Below, in pieces: positions 1 through 9,072 of a stretch of 58,727 bases of DNA (its first letter is position 1; each line of letters begins with the position of its first letter). Below the pieces are notes generated by a model. It did no database searches. It was not told the origin of the DNA and saw nothing but the letters and a program-made list of their open reading frames with translations. This DNA is from Magnetaquiglobus sp039908105 (GTDB taxonomy: Bacteria > Pseudomonadota > Magnetococcia > Magnetococcales > Magnetaquicoccaceae). A program made the position numbers and the translations under genes. The DNA is taken from assembly GCA_039908105.1 (NCBI GenBank), contig JAMOBI010000008.1, positions 1 through 58,727 on the forward strand, given 5' to 3'.

Positions 1-226
1 AAGAGCGCGCTAAAGTCAAAAACAAAGTCCCAAGGGCTTTGCCCTTGGATCCCACCAGGGGGATAATCCCCCTGGACCCCTATTAATGGAATTACGCATC
101 CCGTGATGGTTGCGGTTTAAGTCAAAGTCAAAACCCTGGGAGAGGAATCTCCCAGACCCTCTCTTTTTTTTCACCAGAAAAAAGCAACATTTGCCAGGCT
201 GTCAAATCAGCTTGGTTGCTCCACCA
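1..226 (-). repeat. Mosaic 3'-end repeat, copy R1 (truncated by window edge)
   Basis: This is the non-coding region after the purF stop, read on the minus strand. It holds an A-rich stretch and GAGAGGG, then hairpin H2 (CTGGGAGA and TCTCCCAG, 136-155). Next come a variant of H0 (the CCGCAACC...GGGATGCG arm) and two GC-rich hairpins (CCAGGGGG/CCCCCTGG and CCAAGGGC/GCCCTTGG), ending in TTTAGCGCGCTCTT at the edge. The same parts recur in about 15 other copies in this window. H2 with its T-rich flanks could act as a terminator in either direction. Confidence 0.9.
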
Positions 227-246
227 GGATCATGCACGTTTGGAAG

Positions 247-1695
<1,449 letters not shown>

Positions 1696-1715
1696 CGGTG
1701 GATGGAAAAGAGCAC

Positions 1716-1744
1716 AGCATAAAGGCTCCATCCCGATTTGTCAA
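1716..1744 (-). promoter_or_regulatory. sigma70 promoter of purF
   Basis: On the minus strand a perfect -35 box TTGACA (1739-1744) is followed after exactly 17 bp by TATGCT (1716-1721). Transcription would start near 1709, giving a leader of only about 14 nt before the ATG at 1695. No PurR-like operator was recognised. Confidence 0.75.
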
Positions 1745-1842
1745 AAGCAATCCATTCTATACATTCCATCACAATATGAAATACTGATTTGTAATCAAGA
1801 TTTTATACTTTGTTACCACCCTCTCGTTTCATCGGCACGAAT

Positions 1843-2934
1843 TTATGATTCGCTGATGGGAGCATAGACCGATTGGATTCGTACTCGCCACCCGTGCCAA
1901 TGATTGCGTACCGACACGGCAAACAGCATCAGCGCGCAAGAGGCGGAGAACCAGATCGGCATCCACTCCTCCAGCTCGCCGGGTCGCACCTCGGGGAGCC
2001 CGCCAAAGAGATGCGCCAAGTGATCGGTGATCATTCCCAACCCCACGGCACTGACGAAAATGCCGATCAGATAAGCGGTCAATACCCGTGTGCCGAGTTC
2101 CCGCCGAATGATACCGAGCGGTGCCAGATTGGTGGCCGGTCCGGCGAGCAGAAAGGCCAGTGCCATGCCGGGGGTCATGCCGGAAAAGATCATCGCCGCA
2201 GCCATCGGTGTGGAGGCCGTGGCGCAAACATAGACCGGCATGCTGGCCAGCACCACGAGGATCATCGCCAACCAGCTGTCGTGGGTGTAACCGCTCAAAT
2301 TCCCGTAAGGGATCCAGCTCGTGACCGCCGCCGTGATCACAATACCGACCCCAAGCCAGGGGGCGATATCGTCCCAAAGATCGCGCAAGGCATAATCGAT
2401 GCCGGAAAGCGTACGTTGCCAGGGAGTCTCTGGTGCGGACTGTTGTTTGGCGGTGGTCGCGCAGCCGCAGCCGGATTGACATCGTGCCTTGGGTTCACGG
2501 GAGGAGGTGGCCTGCGCCAGGGCTGGCGCATCGCGCTCCACCAACAGGGTCAGGATGCCGGCCAGAATGGCGCTCAAAATGGCCCCGACCGGACGGGCGA
2601 TGGTCATGAACGGCCCGAGCAGCGACCAGGTGAGGGCGATCGAATCGATACCGGTCTCCGGGGTTGAGACCAGAAAGGCGACCGTGGCCGGTTTGCTGGC
2701 CCCTTTGCGGTGCAGGCCGATGGCCATGGGGATGACGCTGCACGAGCAGAGTGGCAGCGGTGCGCCGATCAGGGCACCGCGCGTGATGGCGCCGATCCCG
2801 CCGCCACCGAGCCAGCGGATGATGCGTGCTTCGGGCACCCAGGCCTTGATGACGCCGGCGGTTAGCAGGCCGAACAGCAGCCAGGGGGCCATTTCCAGGA
2901 TGAGATTGACAAGATGCGGAAAAAACTCGTTCAT
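1843..2934 (-). CDS. Permease of the SO_0444 / UPF0718 type, likely copper or zinc efflux
   Basis: Predicted inner-membrane permease of about 363 residues with eight or more hydrophobic segments. The motif PLPLCSCSVIP (CSCS about residues 63-66) after the first helices and the helix with STPETGIDS are typical of the ArsP/UPF0718 permease superfamily. The hydrophilic central loop carries a cysteine cluster (CQSGCGC, about 152-158) that could bind soft metals, as in the SO_0444 Cu/Zn efflux group. The ATG at 2934 is preferred over the open frame to 2958 because AAGGAGC lies 6 nt upstream. It stands alone behind a MerR-type promoter, which supports metal-responsive control. The metal specificity is inferred, not shown. 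Confidence 0.8.
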   Translation of the reverse strand: MNEFFPHLVNLILEMAPWLLFGLLTAGVIKAWVPEARIIRWLGGGGIGAITRGALIGAPLPLCSCSVIPMAIGLHRKGASKPATVAFLVSTPETGIDSIALTWSLLGPFMTIARPVGAILSAILAGILTLLVERDAPALAQATSSREPKARCQSGCGCATTAKQQSAPETPWQRTLSGIDYALRDLWDDIAPWLGVGIVITAAVTSWIPYGNLSGYTHDSWLAMILVVLASMPVYVCATASTPMAAAMIFSGMTPGMALAFLLAGPATNLAPLGIIRRELGTRVLTAYLIGIFVSAVGLGMITDHLAHLFGGLPEVRPGELEEWMPIWFSASCALMLFAVSVRNHWHGWRVRIQSVYAPISES

Positions 2935-2980
2935 TCGATGGCTCCTTGCCAGTTTCAATGAAGAACGTCACCATGAAGCG

Positions 2981-3011
2981 AGTATGAAACCTCCAGTCGC
3001 TGGAGCTGCAA
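2981..3011 (-). promoter_or_regulatory. MerR-family type promoter/operator for the permease
   Basis: On the minus strand TTGCAG (3006-3011) and CATACT (2981-2986) are separated by 19 bp, the over-long spacer typical of promoters activated by MerR-family metal sensors. A perfect dyad CTCCAG-CGA-CTGGAG fills the spacer, abutting the -35 box. The ATG of the permease lies 47 nt downstream of the -10. No merR-like gene is present in the window. The rest of 2935-3063 shows no gene. Confidence 0.72.
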
Positions 3012-3064
3012 GAATAAATTTGGCGGTGAATTTCGCTTGCCAGGGTCCGTGAACCTCATCCTGG

Positions 3065-3400
3065 CAGGTCAACAGAACCGATTTAACAGCTTGGAAGTTT
3101 CGCTTTATTGGTAAAAAAAAGAGAGGGTCTGGGAGATTCCTCTCCCAGGGTTTTGCTTTTGACTTTGACTTTTAGCGCGCTCTTCAAAAGAAGCATTTTT
3201 CGCGCCTTTTCTTGAAAAATGCGCTGCGCGCAGCCAAGGCTGCGGGATTGTTTTGCGCCTTTTGCAAAACAATCCCGCGAACAGGCCCAAGAACAAAGCC
3301 GCGTGACAGAGGCTTTAAGGTTGAGTGACTGGCGTGCCAGCCCATCGCAACCAGTCCAATCGGCTTGGTTGACCCACTACGTATCCCGTGATGGGTGCGG
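3065..3400 (+). repeat. Mosaic repeat, copy R2 (long; antisense to its neighbours)
   Basis: Full-length copy on the plus strand. It holds a CAGGTCAACAGAACCG leader shared with R16, the A-tract and GAGAGGG, H2 (about 3129-3148), GACTTT hexamers, AGCGCGCTCTTC, H3 (GCATTTTTCGCG...GAAAAATGC) and H4 (GCGGGATTGTTTTGC paired with its exact complement across loop GCCTTTT). A tail, about 3286-3390, matches in reverse complement the segment 23775-23880 of R10. Both flanking genes are on the minus strand, so unlike most copies it is not in the sense of an upstream gene. Bases 3401-3453 hold no further feature apart from a short dyad, CCCCTCGC...GCGAGGGG. Confidence 0.88.
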
Positions 3401-3453
3401 TATTAAGGATGGAAGGATCCCCCTCGCAGACCTCGCGAGGGGAATTGCAGAAC

Positions 3454-3900
3454 TCATTTATAATAGCCGACGTAACAAACCTGATCCCCCACCTTGGTCA
3501 CAAAACTGATCTTCTGAACCGGGTCGGTGGTGCCAGGGCGTGGCCACATATAGTTGACCTCGCTGATCTTGCCCTCCTGTGCGACTCCATACATCTCCGC
3601 GCCAAGGGCTTTGCCGTTCTTATCCTTGAGCTCTTTGAGGCTTTTTCCAACCAGCGTGGGATGGGCTGTGAAATTGCCCGCAGCGTCGCCGCAACCCGGA
3701 TACAGATCGCGATCTTTGAAACCGCCTTCACCTTTGGTGAACATTTCCAAAGCCTTGGCCTTGTCAGCCTTGACTGCGGCGACCGCCTTTTCCAGCATCG
3801 CCTTGGCCTCGTCCGCAGTACCGAACTCGGCTGCATGAGCCGACACCCCAACCCCAATCATCATCGCAATCAACGTGCCGGCAAAAACAGTGCGCTTCAT
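3454..3900 (-). CDS. Secreted single-Cache-domain protein
   Basis: Protein of 148 residues with a classical signal peptide (MKRT, hydrophobic core, cleavage near AHA-AEF). The mature part resembles free-standing periplasmic Cache (sCache_2) proteins: a long helix rich in Ala and Lys (about 28-55), then FKDRDLYPGCGDAAGNFTAHP and the C-terminal strand-rich part ending in DQVCYVGYYK. Two cysteines (in YPGCG and QVCYV) could form a disulphide. Such domains bind small ligands, often for chemoreceptors or kinases, but no partner is adjacent and the ligand is unknown. GGAGACGGAGG precedes the ATG. Single gene between repeats. Confidence 0.75.
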   Translation of the reverse strand: MKRTVFAGTLIAMMIGVGVSAHAAEFGTADEAKAMLEKAVAAVKADKAKALEMFTKGEGGFKDRDLYPGCGDAAGNFTAHPTLVGKSLKELKDKNGKALGAEMYGVAQEGKISEVNYMWPRPGTTDPVQKISFVTKVGDQVCYVGYYK

Positions 3901-3964
3901 CCTCCGTCTCCTCTTTGCTTGAGTTTGCGTGAATGGCAGACATTATTAAAAGTACAAAACATCT

Positions 3965-4150
3965 ACCCAAGGCGGCGCGCGGCGCATTTTTCTAGAAAAG
4001 GCGCGAAAAATGCTTCTTTTGAAGAGCGCGCTAAAGTCAAAGGCAAAGTCCCAAGGGCTTCGCCCTTGGATCCCGCCAGGGGGATAATCCCCCTGGACCC
4101 CTATTAATGGAACTACGCATCCCGTGATGGTTGCAGTTTACCAGAAAAAA
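3965..4150 (-). repeat. Mosaic 3'-end repeat, copy R3
   Basis: Directly downstream of the transketolase gene and in its sense (minus strand). It holds H0 (AACTGCAACC...GGGATGCGTAG), the two GC-rich hairpins CCAGGGGG/CCCCCTGG and AAGGGC/GCCCTT, CTTTGCCTTTGACTTTAGCGC, then H3. It lacks H2 and H4. Confidence 0.88.
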
Positions 4151-4175
4151 CAAAAAATTCCAAGCCGGGTTGGGT

Positions 4176-6140
4176 TTACTCCTCCCCCCTCAACAACACC
4201 ACCGCCCTGGCCAACACCGCCTCCTCGGACAACCCGACCGCGCTCATCGCCTGATCACCCGGCGCCGACAACCCAAACCGATCCACCGCGATCACATCCC
4301 CACGCTCACCAACCCAACGATGCCATCCCAACGAACTCCCGGCCTCGATGGCCAACCGCAACCCGGAGGACAACACACCCTGCCGATACTCACGCGACTG
4401 CGCGGCAAACAGCTCCCAGGAGGGCAGAGAGACCACCCGCACCCGTTCATGACCCAAACCGGCCAGCCGCTCCTTGATCCGCATCGCCAACGATACCTCG
4501 CTGCCACTGGCAAGCAACACCAGCTCCGGTTCGCCCGCGCAGGCCGAAACCACATAGCCGCCACGGGCAAATCCCTCGGGATTGGCCGGCAGAACGGGCA
4601 GGTTCTGGCGCGTCAGGATCAGTGCCGACGGTCCACGCGCGCTCACGGCCAACCGCCACGCCAGGACGGTCTCGTTGGCATCCGCCGGACGATAGACCAC
4701 CAGTCCGGGCAGGGCACGCAATCCGGCAACCTGTTCGATCGGCTGATGGGTCGGCCCATCCTCGCCCACGGCCACGCTGTCATGGGTCAAGACATAAATG
4801 ACCCGGGTCTCCATCAAGGCGGATAAACGCATCGCCCCGCGCATATAGTCGGAGAAGACCAGGAAAGTGGCACAGAACGGAATCCAGCCGCCATGCAGCG
4901 CCATGCCGTTGACGATTGCCGCCATGGCATGCTCGCGCACCCCGAAATGGAGGTTGCGTGACCCGCCATCCTGAATGTGGGTGTTGTTGGAGGGGGCCAG
5001 ATCCGCCGATCCGCCGATCAGCGCGGGCAACCTCAACGCCAGGGCATTGAGCGCCTTGCCGCTGGCCACACGCGTGGCCACGGGCTTGTTTCCGAAATCC
5101 AAAGCGTTCAGCTGGACATCCCACCCCTCGGACAACACCCCGGACAACGCCTCGCGAAACGCCGCCACGCGCACCGGATCGCTCGCCTCAAGGGCCGCCA
5201 CGCGCGCCGCCCACCCCTGGGACAACTCCATGCCGCGCTCGATCACCCCGGCCCGATGGATTTTGACCTCTTCGGGTACGTGAAAGGAGAGTTCCGGCCA
5301 TTTGTAGCTGTCGCGCGTGGCCGCCAGTTTCTCGGCCCCCAGTGGTGCACCGTGCACCCCCGCTGTCCCGGCCAAAGGCGACCCGTGTCCGATGCGGGTA
5401 CGCACCCGGATCAGCGAAGGCCGACCCCGTTCGGCGCGGCCCAATTCGATCGCCGCCGCGATGGCATCGAGATCCTCACCATCCTCGACCGTCAACGTCT
5501 GCCAACCGTAGGAGCGGAAACGGGCCTCGACATCCTCGGTAAAGGCCAATTCGGTGCTCCCTTCGATCGAAATCTGGTTGTCATCGTACAACACCACCAG
5601 CTTGCCGAGCTTCTGATGACCGGCCAATGAGGCTGCCTCGGCAGCCACCCCTTCCATCAGATCGCCATCCGAGGCCAACACATAGACATGATGATCCAAC
5701 AGCGACGGCTGCCCCTCGATGGCAAAACGCTCCACCAGTTGCCGTTCGGCCCAGGCCATGCCAACAGCCATGGCCAACCCCTGTCCCAAAGGACCGGTGG
5801 AGCACTCCACACCGGGTGTTAAACCATGCTCCGGATGACCTGGCGTACGCGAACCCAACTGACGAAACCGTTTGAGCTCATCCAGCGGCAGATCATAGCC
5901 GAAAATATGCAACAAGGCATACAGCAACGCCGATCCGTGACCCGCCGACAGGATGAACCGGTCGCGATCCGGCCAGCCCGGATCCGAGGGATCGTGACGC
6001 AGAAAACGGCTCCAGAGCACGAACGCCATGGGTGCAGCCCCCAACGGCATGCCGGGATGACCGGACTGGGCCTGTTCCACCATGTCAACGGCCAACATCC
6101 GCAACGTGGTGACGCACAAAGCATCCTGATCGAGGTTCAT
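4176..6140 (-). CDS. tkt: Transketolase
   Basis: Thiamine-diphosphate enzyme of about 654 residues that moves two-carbon units between sugar phosphates in the pentose phosphate pathway or Calvin cycle. The N-terminal TPP domain shows SGHPGMPLGAAP, the STGPLGQG loop and the GDLMEG...DDNQIS cofactor motif. The middle pyrimidine domain shows FGVREHAM and EDGPTHQPIEQ. The C-terminal domain is complete. The frame runs open to 6905, but the extra 255 codons overlap the divergent receptor gene and do not resemble transketolase. The ATG at 6140 (MNLDQDAL), preceded by AGGAAC, is therefore the start. No other pentose phosphate gene is adjacent, so its exact pathway role is open. Confidence 0.95.
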   Translation of the reverse strand: MNLDQDALCVTTLRMLAVDMVEQAQSGHPGMPLGAAPMAFVLWSRFLRHDPSDPGWPDRDRFILSAGHGSALLYALLHIFGYDLPLDELKRFRQLGSRTPGHPEHGLTPGVECSTGPLGQGLAMAVGMAWAERQLVERFAIEGQPSLLDHHVYVLASDGDLMEGVAAEAASLAGHQKLGKLVVLYDDNQISIEGSTELAFTEDVEARFRSYGWQTLTVEDGEDLDAIAAAIELGRAERGRPSLIRVRTRIGHGSPLAGTAGVHGAPLGAEKLAATRDSYKWPELSFHVPEEVKIHRAGVIERGMELSQGWAARVAALEASDPVRVAAFREALSGVLSEGWDVQLNALDFGNKPVATRVASGKALNALALRLPALIGGSADLAPSNNTHIQDGGSRNLHFGVREHAMAAIVNGMALHGGWIPFCATFLVFSDYMRGAMRLSALMETRVIYVLTHDSVAVGEDGPTHQPIEQVAGLRALPGLVVYRPADANETVLAWRLAVSARGPSALILTRQNLPVLPANPEGFARGGYVVSACAGEPELVLLASGSEVSLAMRIKERLAGLGHERVRVVSLPSWELFAAQSREYRQGVLSSGLRLAIEAGSSLGWHRWVGERGDVIAVDRFGLSAPGDQAMSAVGLSEEAVLARAVVLLRGEE

Positions 6141-6275
6141 GAATCGTTCCTGATGAGAGAGAGTTGAATGATTACCGAAACTTGAAAAAAGAATAAACGA
6201 ATTTTTTTCGGATGTGATCGGGCGCGATCCGTTGTAACATGAAAAGAGTGAGGACGGAACCGCCCGCGTGTACAC

Positions 6276-6303
6276 CCGACCCTGAAATTGGCTTTCGGGT
6301 CGG
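6276..6303 (+). other. Hairpin in the leader of the TonB receptor gene
   Basis: CCGACCC (6276-6282) can pair with GGGTCGG (6297-6303) across a 14-nt loop, 33 nt before the receptor ATG, in the divergent region between tkt and the receptor. It is not a recognisable cobalamin or other riboswitch. Role unknown. Confidence 0.4.
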
Positions 6304-6336
6304 TCAATTCGGATTTTCTCTTTCAAGACGAAAACC

Positions 6337-8289
6337 ATGCCATCGATCCCGCACTTCTGCTCATTGCCGCTTTTTTGGCGGGCCCTTGCCGTGGTTGTGA
6401 CTGTCACGCTTCCCCCCCCCTTTTCACCCGCCCTGGCTGAAACCGCGCCTTTGTCGGACGATCCGATGGAACAGCTGTTGAACATGAACATCCGCGATCT
6501 GGCGGATATCAAGTTCTCCTCGCTGGCGCGCAAGGAACAGAAACTGATCGATACCGCAGCAGCGGTCACGGTGATCGATGCCGAGGAGATCCGGCGTTCG
6601 GGCATGACCTCGATTCCCGAGGTGTTGCGGATGGTCCCTGGGATGAATGTCGCGCGCATCAACACCAGCACCTGGGCGGTCAGTGCGCGCGGATTCAATG
6701 GCCAATTCTCCAACAAGCTGTTGGTGCTCCGGGATGGTCGAACCCTGTACACCCCGCTTTTTGCCGGCGTGAACTGGAACCTGCAGGATCTGTCGCTTGC
6801 CGAGGTGGAGCGCATCGAGGTGATCCGCGGACCCGGTGCCGCGCTGTGGGGCACCAACGCGGTCAACGGGGTGATCAACATCGTCACCAAAAAGGCTGCC
6901 GACACCCAGGGTGAGCGCCTCTTTGTGACCGGCGGGACGACCGAGACCCTCCGGGGTGAGTTGCGTCACGGCGGGAAGTTCGGGGACAAGGGCTTTTATC
7001 GGGTGTATGCCAGTGGCATGCAACACGGCGATTTCGTTCGTGCGAACGACACGGGCGCCAACGACGACTGGCATGCCCAGCGTCAGGGATTCCGTCTGGA
7101 CTGGCGCCCGACCACGCGCGATGAGGCGCTGATGCAAGGCGAGCTGTTCGCGGTGGATGAGAATTTGTCGCGCGGTGACAAACAGGGTGGGCATCTGCTG
7201 GGGCGCTGGAGTCGTGAACTCTCCGACTCGCGCAACCTGTCGGTGCAATTCTATTACGATCACAAGGTCGACACCTCGTTTGAGCGGACCCGGATTCTGG
7301 ATCTGGACACGCAATACGGTTTTCACGCCGGTTCGCATCTCTGGATCCTGGGTGCGGGCTATCGTCTGACCGCCATGGATCTGGACGATACCGCTCTGAT
7401 TCAGTGGCGTCCGCAAAGCCGCCGCGATCAGGCCTTCAATCTGTTTGCCCAGGACGAAATCACCCTGGCGCCGCGCTGGATTCTGACTCTGGGCAGTCAA
7501 GTCGAATACAAGGATCACAAGGGGGTGCAGCTCCAACCGAACGCGCGGCTGTTATGGCGCGCTGCCGACGCCCACGTCTTCTGGGGCTCTCTTGCGCGCG
7601 CAGTGCGTACCCCGTCAAGCGTGGATCAGGATTTCCACCTTGCCGTGCCTCTGGGGCCTGTGAATCTGAAGTTGAGCGGCAACCCGGAGATCGAACCGGA
7701 ACGCATGCTCGCCCATGAGCTGGGATATCGTTTTCAGCCGCATGGCAACTTCTCCCTGGAGATGACCACCTTCTACAACCGCTACGACCATCTGGTTTCG
7801 CTTGAGAATCTGCCACCACTCCTGGCACCGCCAACCCTGCGACACTATTACGCCAACAAGGGTGAGGGGAGCAGCTACGGCCTGGAGACCGCTGCCGATT
7901 GGCGCGTGAACGACATCTGGCGGCTTTCTGCCAGCCACACCTGGCTTAAAATGAATCTCGATGTGGTCGATGGCAGCACCGATACCACCACCCCGGCCTC
8001 GGCAAACGACAATCCGCGCCATCAGTGGCAGCTGCGCTCACGGCTCGATTTGCCATACGATCTGGAACTGGATTCCGCACTTTTTTATGTGGCACGCCTG
8101 CGCAATCTGGCGATTCCGGCTTCAACCCGTCTCGATTTGCGGCTTGGTTGGCGGCCAACGCGCGCATTGGCGTTGAGCCTCACGGGTCAGAACCTGCTCG
8201 ATGATCGTCATCCGGAATTCGCTGGTCTGAACGTCACGGCCAGTGAGATCCCGCGTGCCTTTCTGGCCCAGGCCGAATGGAGTTTCTAA
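6337..8289 (+). CDS. TonB-dependent outer-membrane receptor
   Basis: Outer-membrane gated channel of 650 residues energised by TonB, substrate unknown. A signal peptide of about 35 residues ends near ALA-ETA. The plug domain (about 60-180) shows TAAAVTVIDAEEIRRSG and IEVIRGPGAALWGTNAVNGV. The beta-barrel follows and ends with the canonical terminal aromatic residue (EWSF). The plug resembles receptors often placed beside YfiR/DUF4154 proteins and CHASE8 kinases, and that is the arrangement here, although repeat R4 separates it from the yfiR-like gene. The substrate cannot be read from sequence. Its TAA stop lies at the very start of the repeat. Confidence 0.9.
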   Translation: MPSIPHFCSLPLFWRALAVVVTVTLPPPFSPALAETAPLSDDPMEQLLNMNIRDLADIKFSSLARKEQKLIDTAAAVTVIDAEEIRRSGMTSIPEVLRMVPGMNVARINTSTWAVSARGFNGQFSNKLLVLRDGRTLYTPLFAGVNWNLQDLSLAEVERIEVIRGPGAALWGTNAVNGVINIVTKKAADTQGERLFVTGGTTETLRGELRHGGKFGDKGFYRVYASGMQHGDFVRANDTGANDDWHAQRQGFRLDWRPTTRDEALMQGELFAVDENLSRGDKQGGHLLGRWSRELSDSRNLSVQFYYDHKVDTSFERTRILDLDTQYGFHAGSHLWILGAGYRLTAMDLDDTALIQWRPQSRRDQAFNLFAQDEITLAPRWILTLGSQVEYKDHKGVQLQPNARLLWRAADAHVFWGSLARAVRTPSSVDQDFHLAVPLGPVNLKLSGNPEIEPERMLAHELGYRFQPHGNFSLEMTTFYNRYDHLVSLENLPPLLAPPTLRHYYANKGEGSSYGLETAADWRVNDIWRLSASHTWLKMNLDVVDGSTDTTTPASANDNPRHQWQLRSRLDLPYDLELDSALFYVARLRNLAIPASTRLDLRLGWRPTRALALSLTGQNLLDDRHPEFAGLNVTASEIPRAFLAQAEWSF

Positions 8290-8520
8290 AGCGCACCCGC
8301 TTGGGAGGTGCAGCTTTTTCTGGTAAAAAAAAAGAGAGGGTCTGGGAGATTTATCTCCCAGGGTTTTGCTTTTGATTTTAGCGCGCTCTGCAAAAAATTG
8401 CGCCGCGCGCCGCCTTCGCGAGCATCGTTTCCGTTTTTTGGAAACGATGCTCGCATCTTGCACACGGCCTTGCGGGGAATGACGCATCACCAAAATGGTC
8501 AAAAGGGTTACGGTTTAAAG
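8290..8520 (+). repeat. Mosaic 3'-end repeat, copy R4
   Basis: Starts directly after the receptor stop, in its sense: CGCACCC...GGTGC, A-tract, GAGAGGG, H2 (about 8341-8362), TTTTGATTTTAGCGCGCTC, and the CGCCGCGCGCCGCC linker. H4 then pairs GCGAGCATCGTTTCC perfectly with its complement across loop GTTTTTT (about 8416-8452). A CATCTTGCAC...GGTTTA tail ends a few bases before the next ATG. Confidence 0.9.
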
Positions 8521-8526
8521 TACCTC

Positions 8527-9072
8527 ATGAATCCTCTCCGTCACTTGTCGCGCTTTCTGATCGCCTGTCTGATGCTGCTGATGGCCGCATCGGCTGACTC
8601 GCGCGCGGAAACTCCCACGGAGTCTCACGTGAAAGTGGCCTATCTCTACCAGTTCACCAAATTCATCACCTGGCCCGCAGAGGCCTTCGCGGATGAACGG
8701 ACCCCTTTTGCACTCTGCATCCTCGGCCACGATGAACCGTTCGGTGCCCTGCTCGCACCGCTGGCAAAAAAACAGGTCCACGGTCGTTCGATTCTCATCC
8801 GGCACCCCACCACGCCTCACGAGGCCATCGGGTGTCATCTGCTCTACATCCCGCGCTCCGAAGAGGCGCACATTCCGGAGACCCTTGACGGGCTGCGCGA
8901 CAAGCCGGTTCTCACGGTGGTCGATGCGGCGGAGTCCAACGAACGGGCGTGGATGATCCGTTTCTTTCGCGTCCGTGACACCCTGCGCTTTGCCATCCAG
9001 CCGGAACCGGCCCAACAGGCTGGTTTGAAGATCCACGCTACACTCCTCGAGGTGGCTCATGAGACTCGGTGA
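8527..9072 (+). CDS. YfiR-like periplasmic regulator (DUF4154)
   Basis: Protein of 181 residues with a signal peptide (hydrophobic FLIACLMLLMAASADSRA). The mature part has the YfiR/DUF4154 hallmarks: VKVAYLYQFTKFITWP near the start, FALCILG, GCHLLYIPRSE and a C-terminal RFAIQPEPAQQAGLKI. YfiR in Pseudomonas sits in the periplasm and inhibits the cyclase YfiN through its sensor domain. Here the next gene is a CHASE8-type hybrid kinase overlapping by 14 nt, so the kinase is the likely partner. The frame extends upstream into repeat R4, and the ATG at 8527 is chosen because the signal peptide begins there. The upstream Shine-Dalgarno is weak. Confidence 0.82.
   Translation: MNPLRHLSRFLIACLMLLMAASADSRAETPTESHVKVAYLYQFTKFITWPAEAFADERTPFALCILGHDEPFGALLAPLAKKQVHGRSILIRHPTTPHEAIGCHLLYIPRSEEAHIPETLDGLRDKPVLTVVDAAESNERAWMIRFFRVRDTLRFAIQPEPAQQAGLKIHATLLEVAHETR

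Noticed and set aside
6141..6336. Cobalamin or other riboswitch before the TonB receptor
   Set aside because: Only a simple 7-bp hairpin is visible; no B12-box or other conserved riboswitch core.
6141..6905. Upstream extension of the transketolase frame (909 codons in total)
   Set aside because: The extra 255 codons run antisense through the start of the TonB receptor gene and have no transketolase-like sequence; MNLDQDAL at 6140 is the family start.
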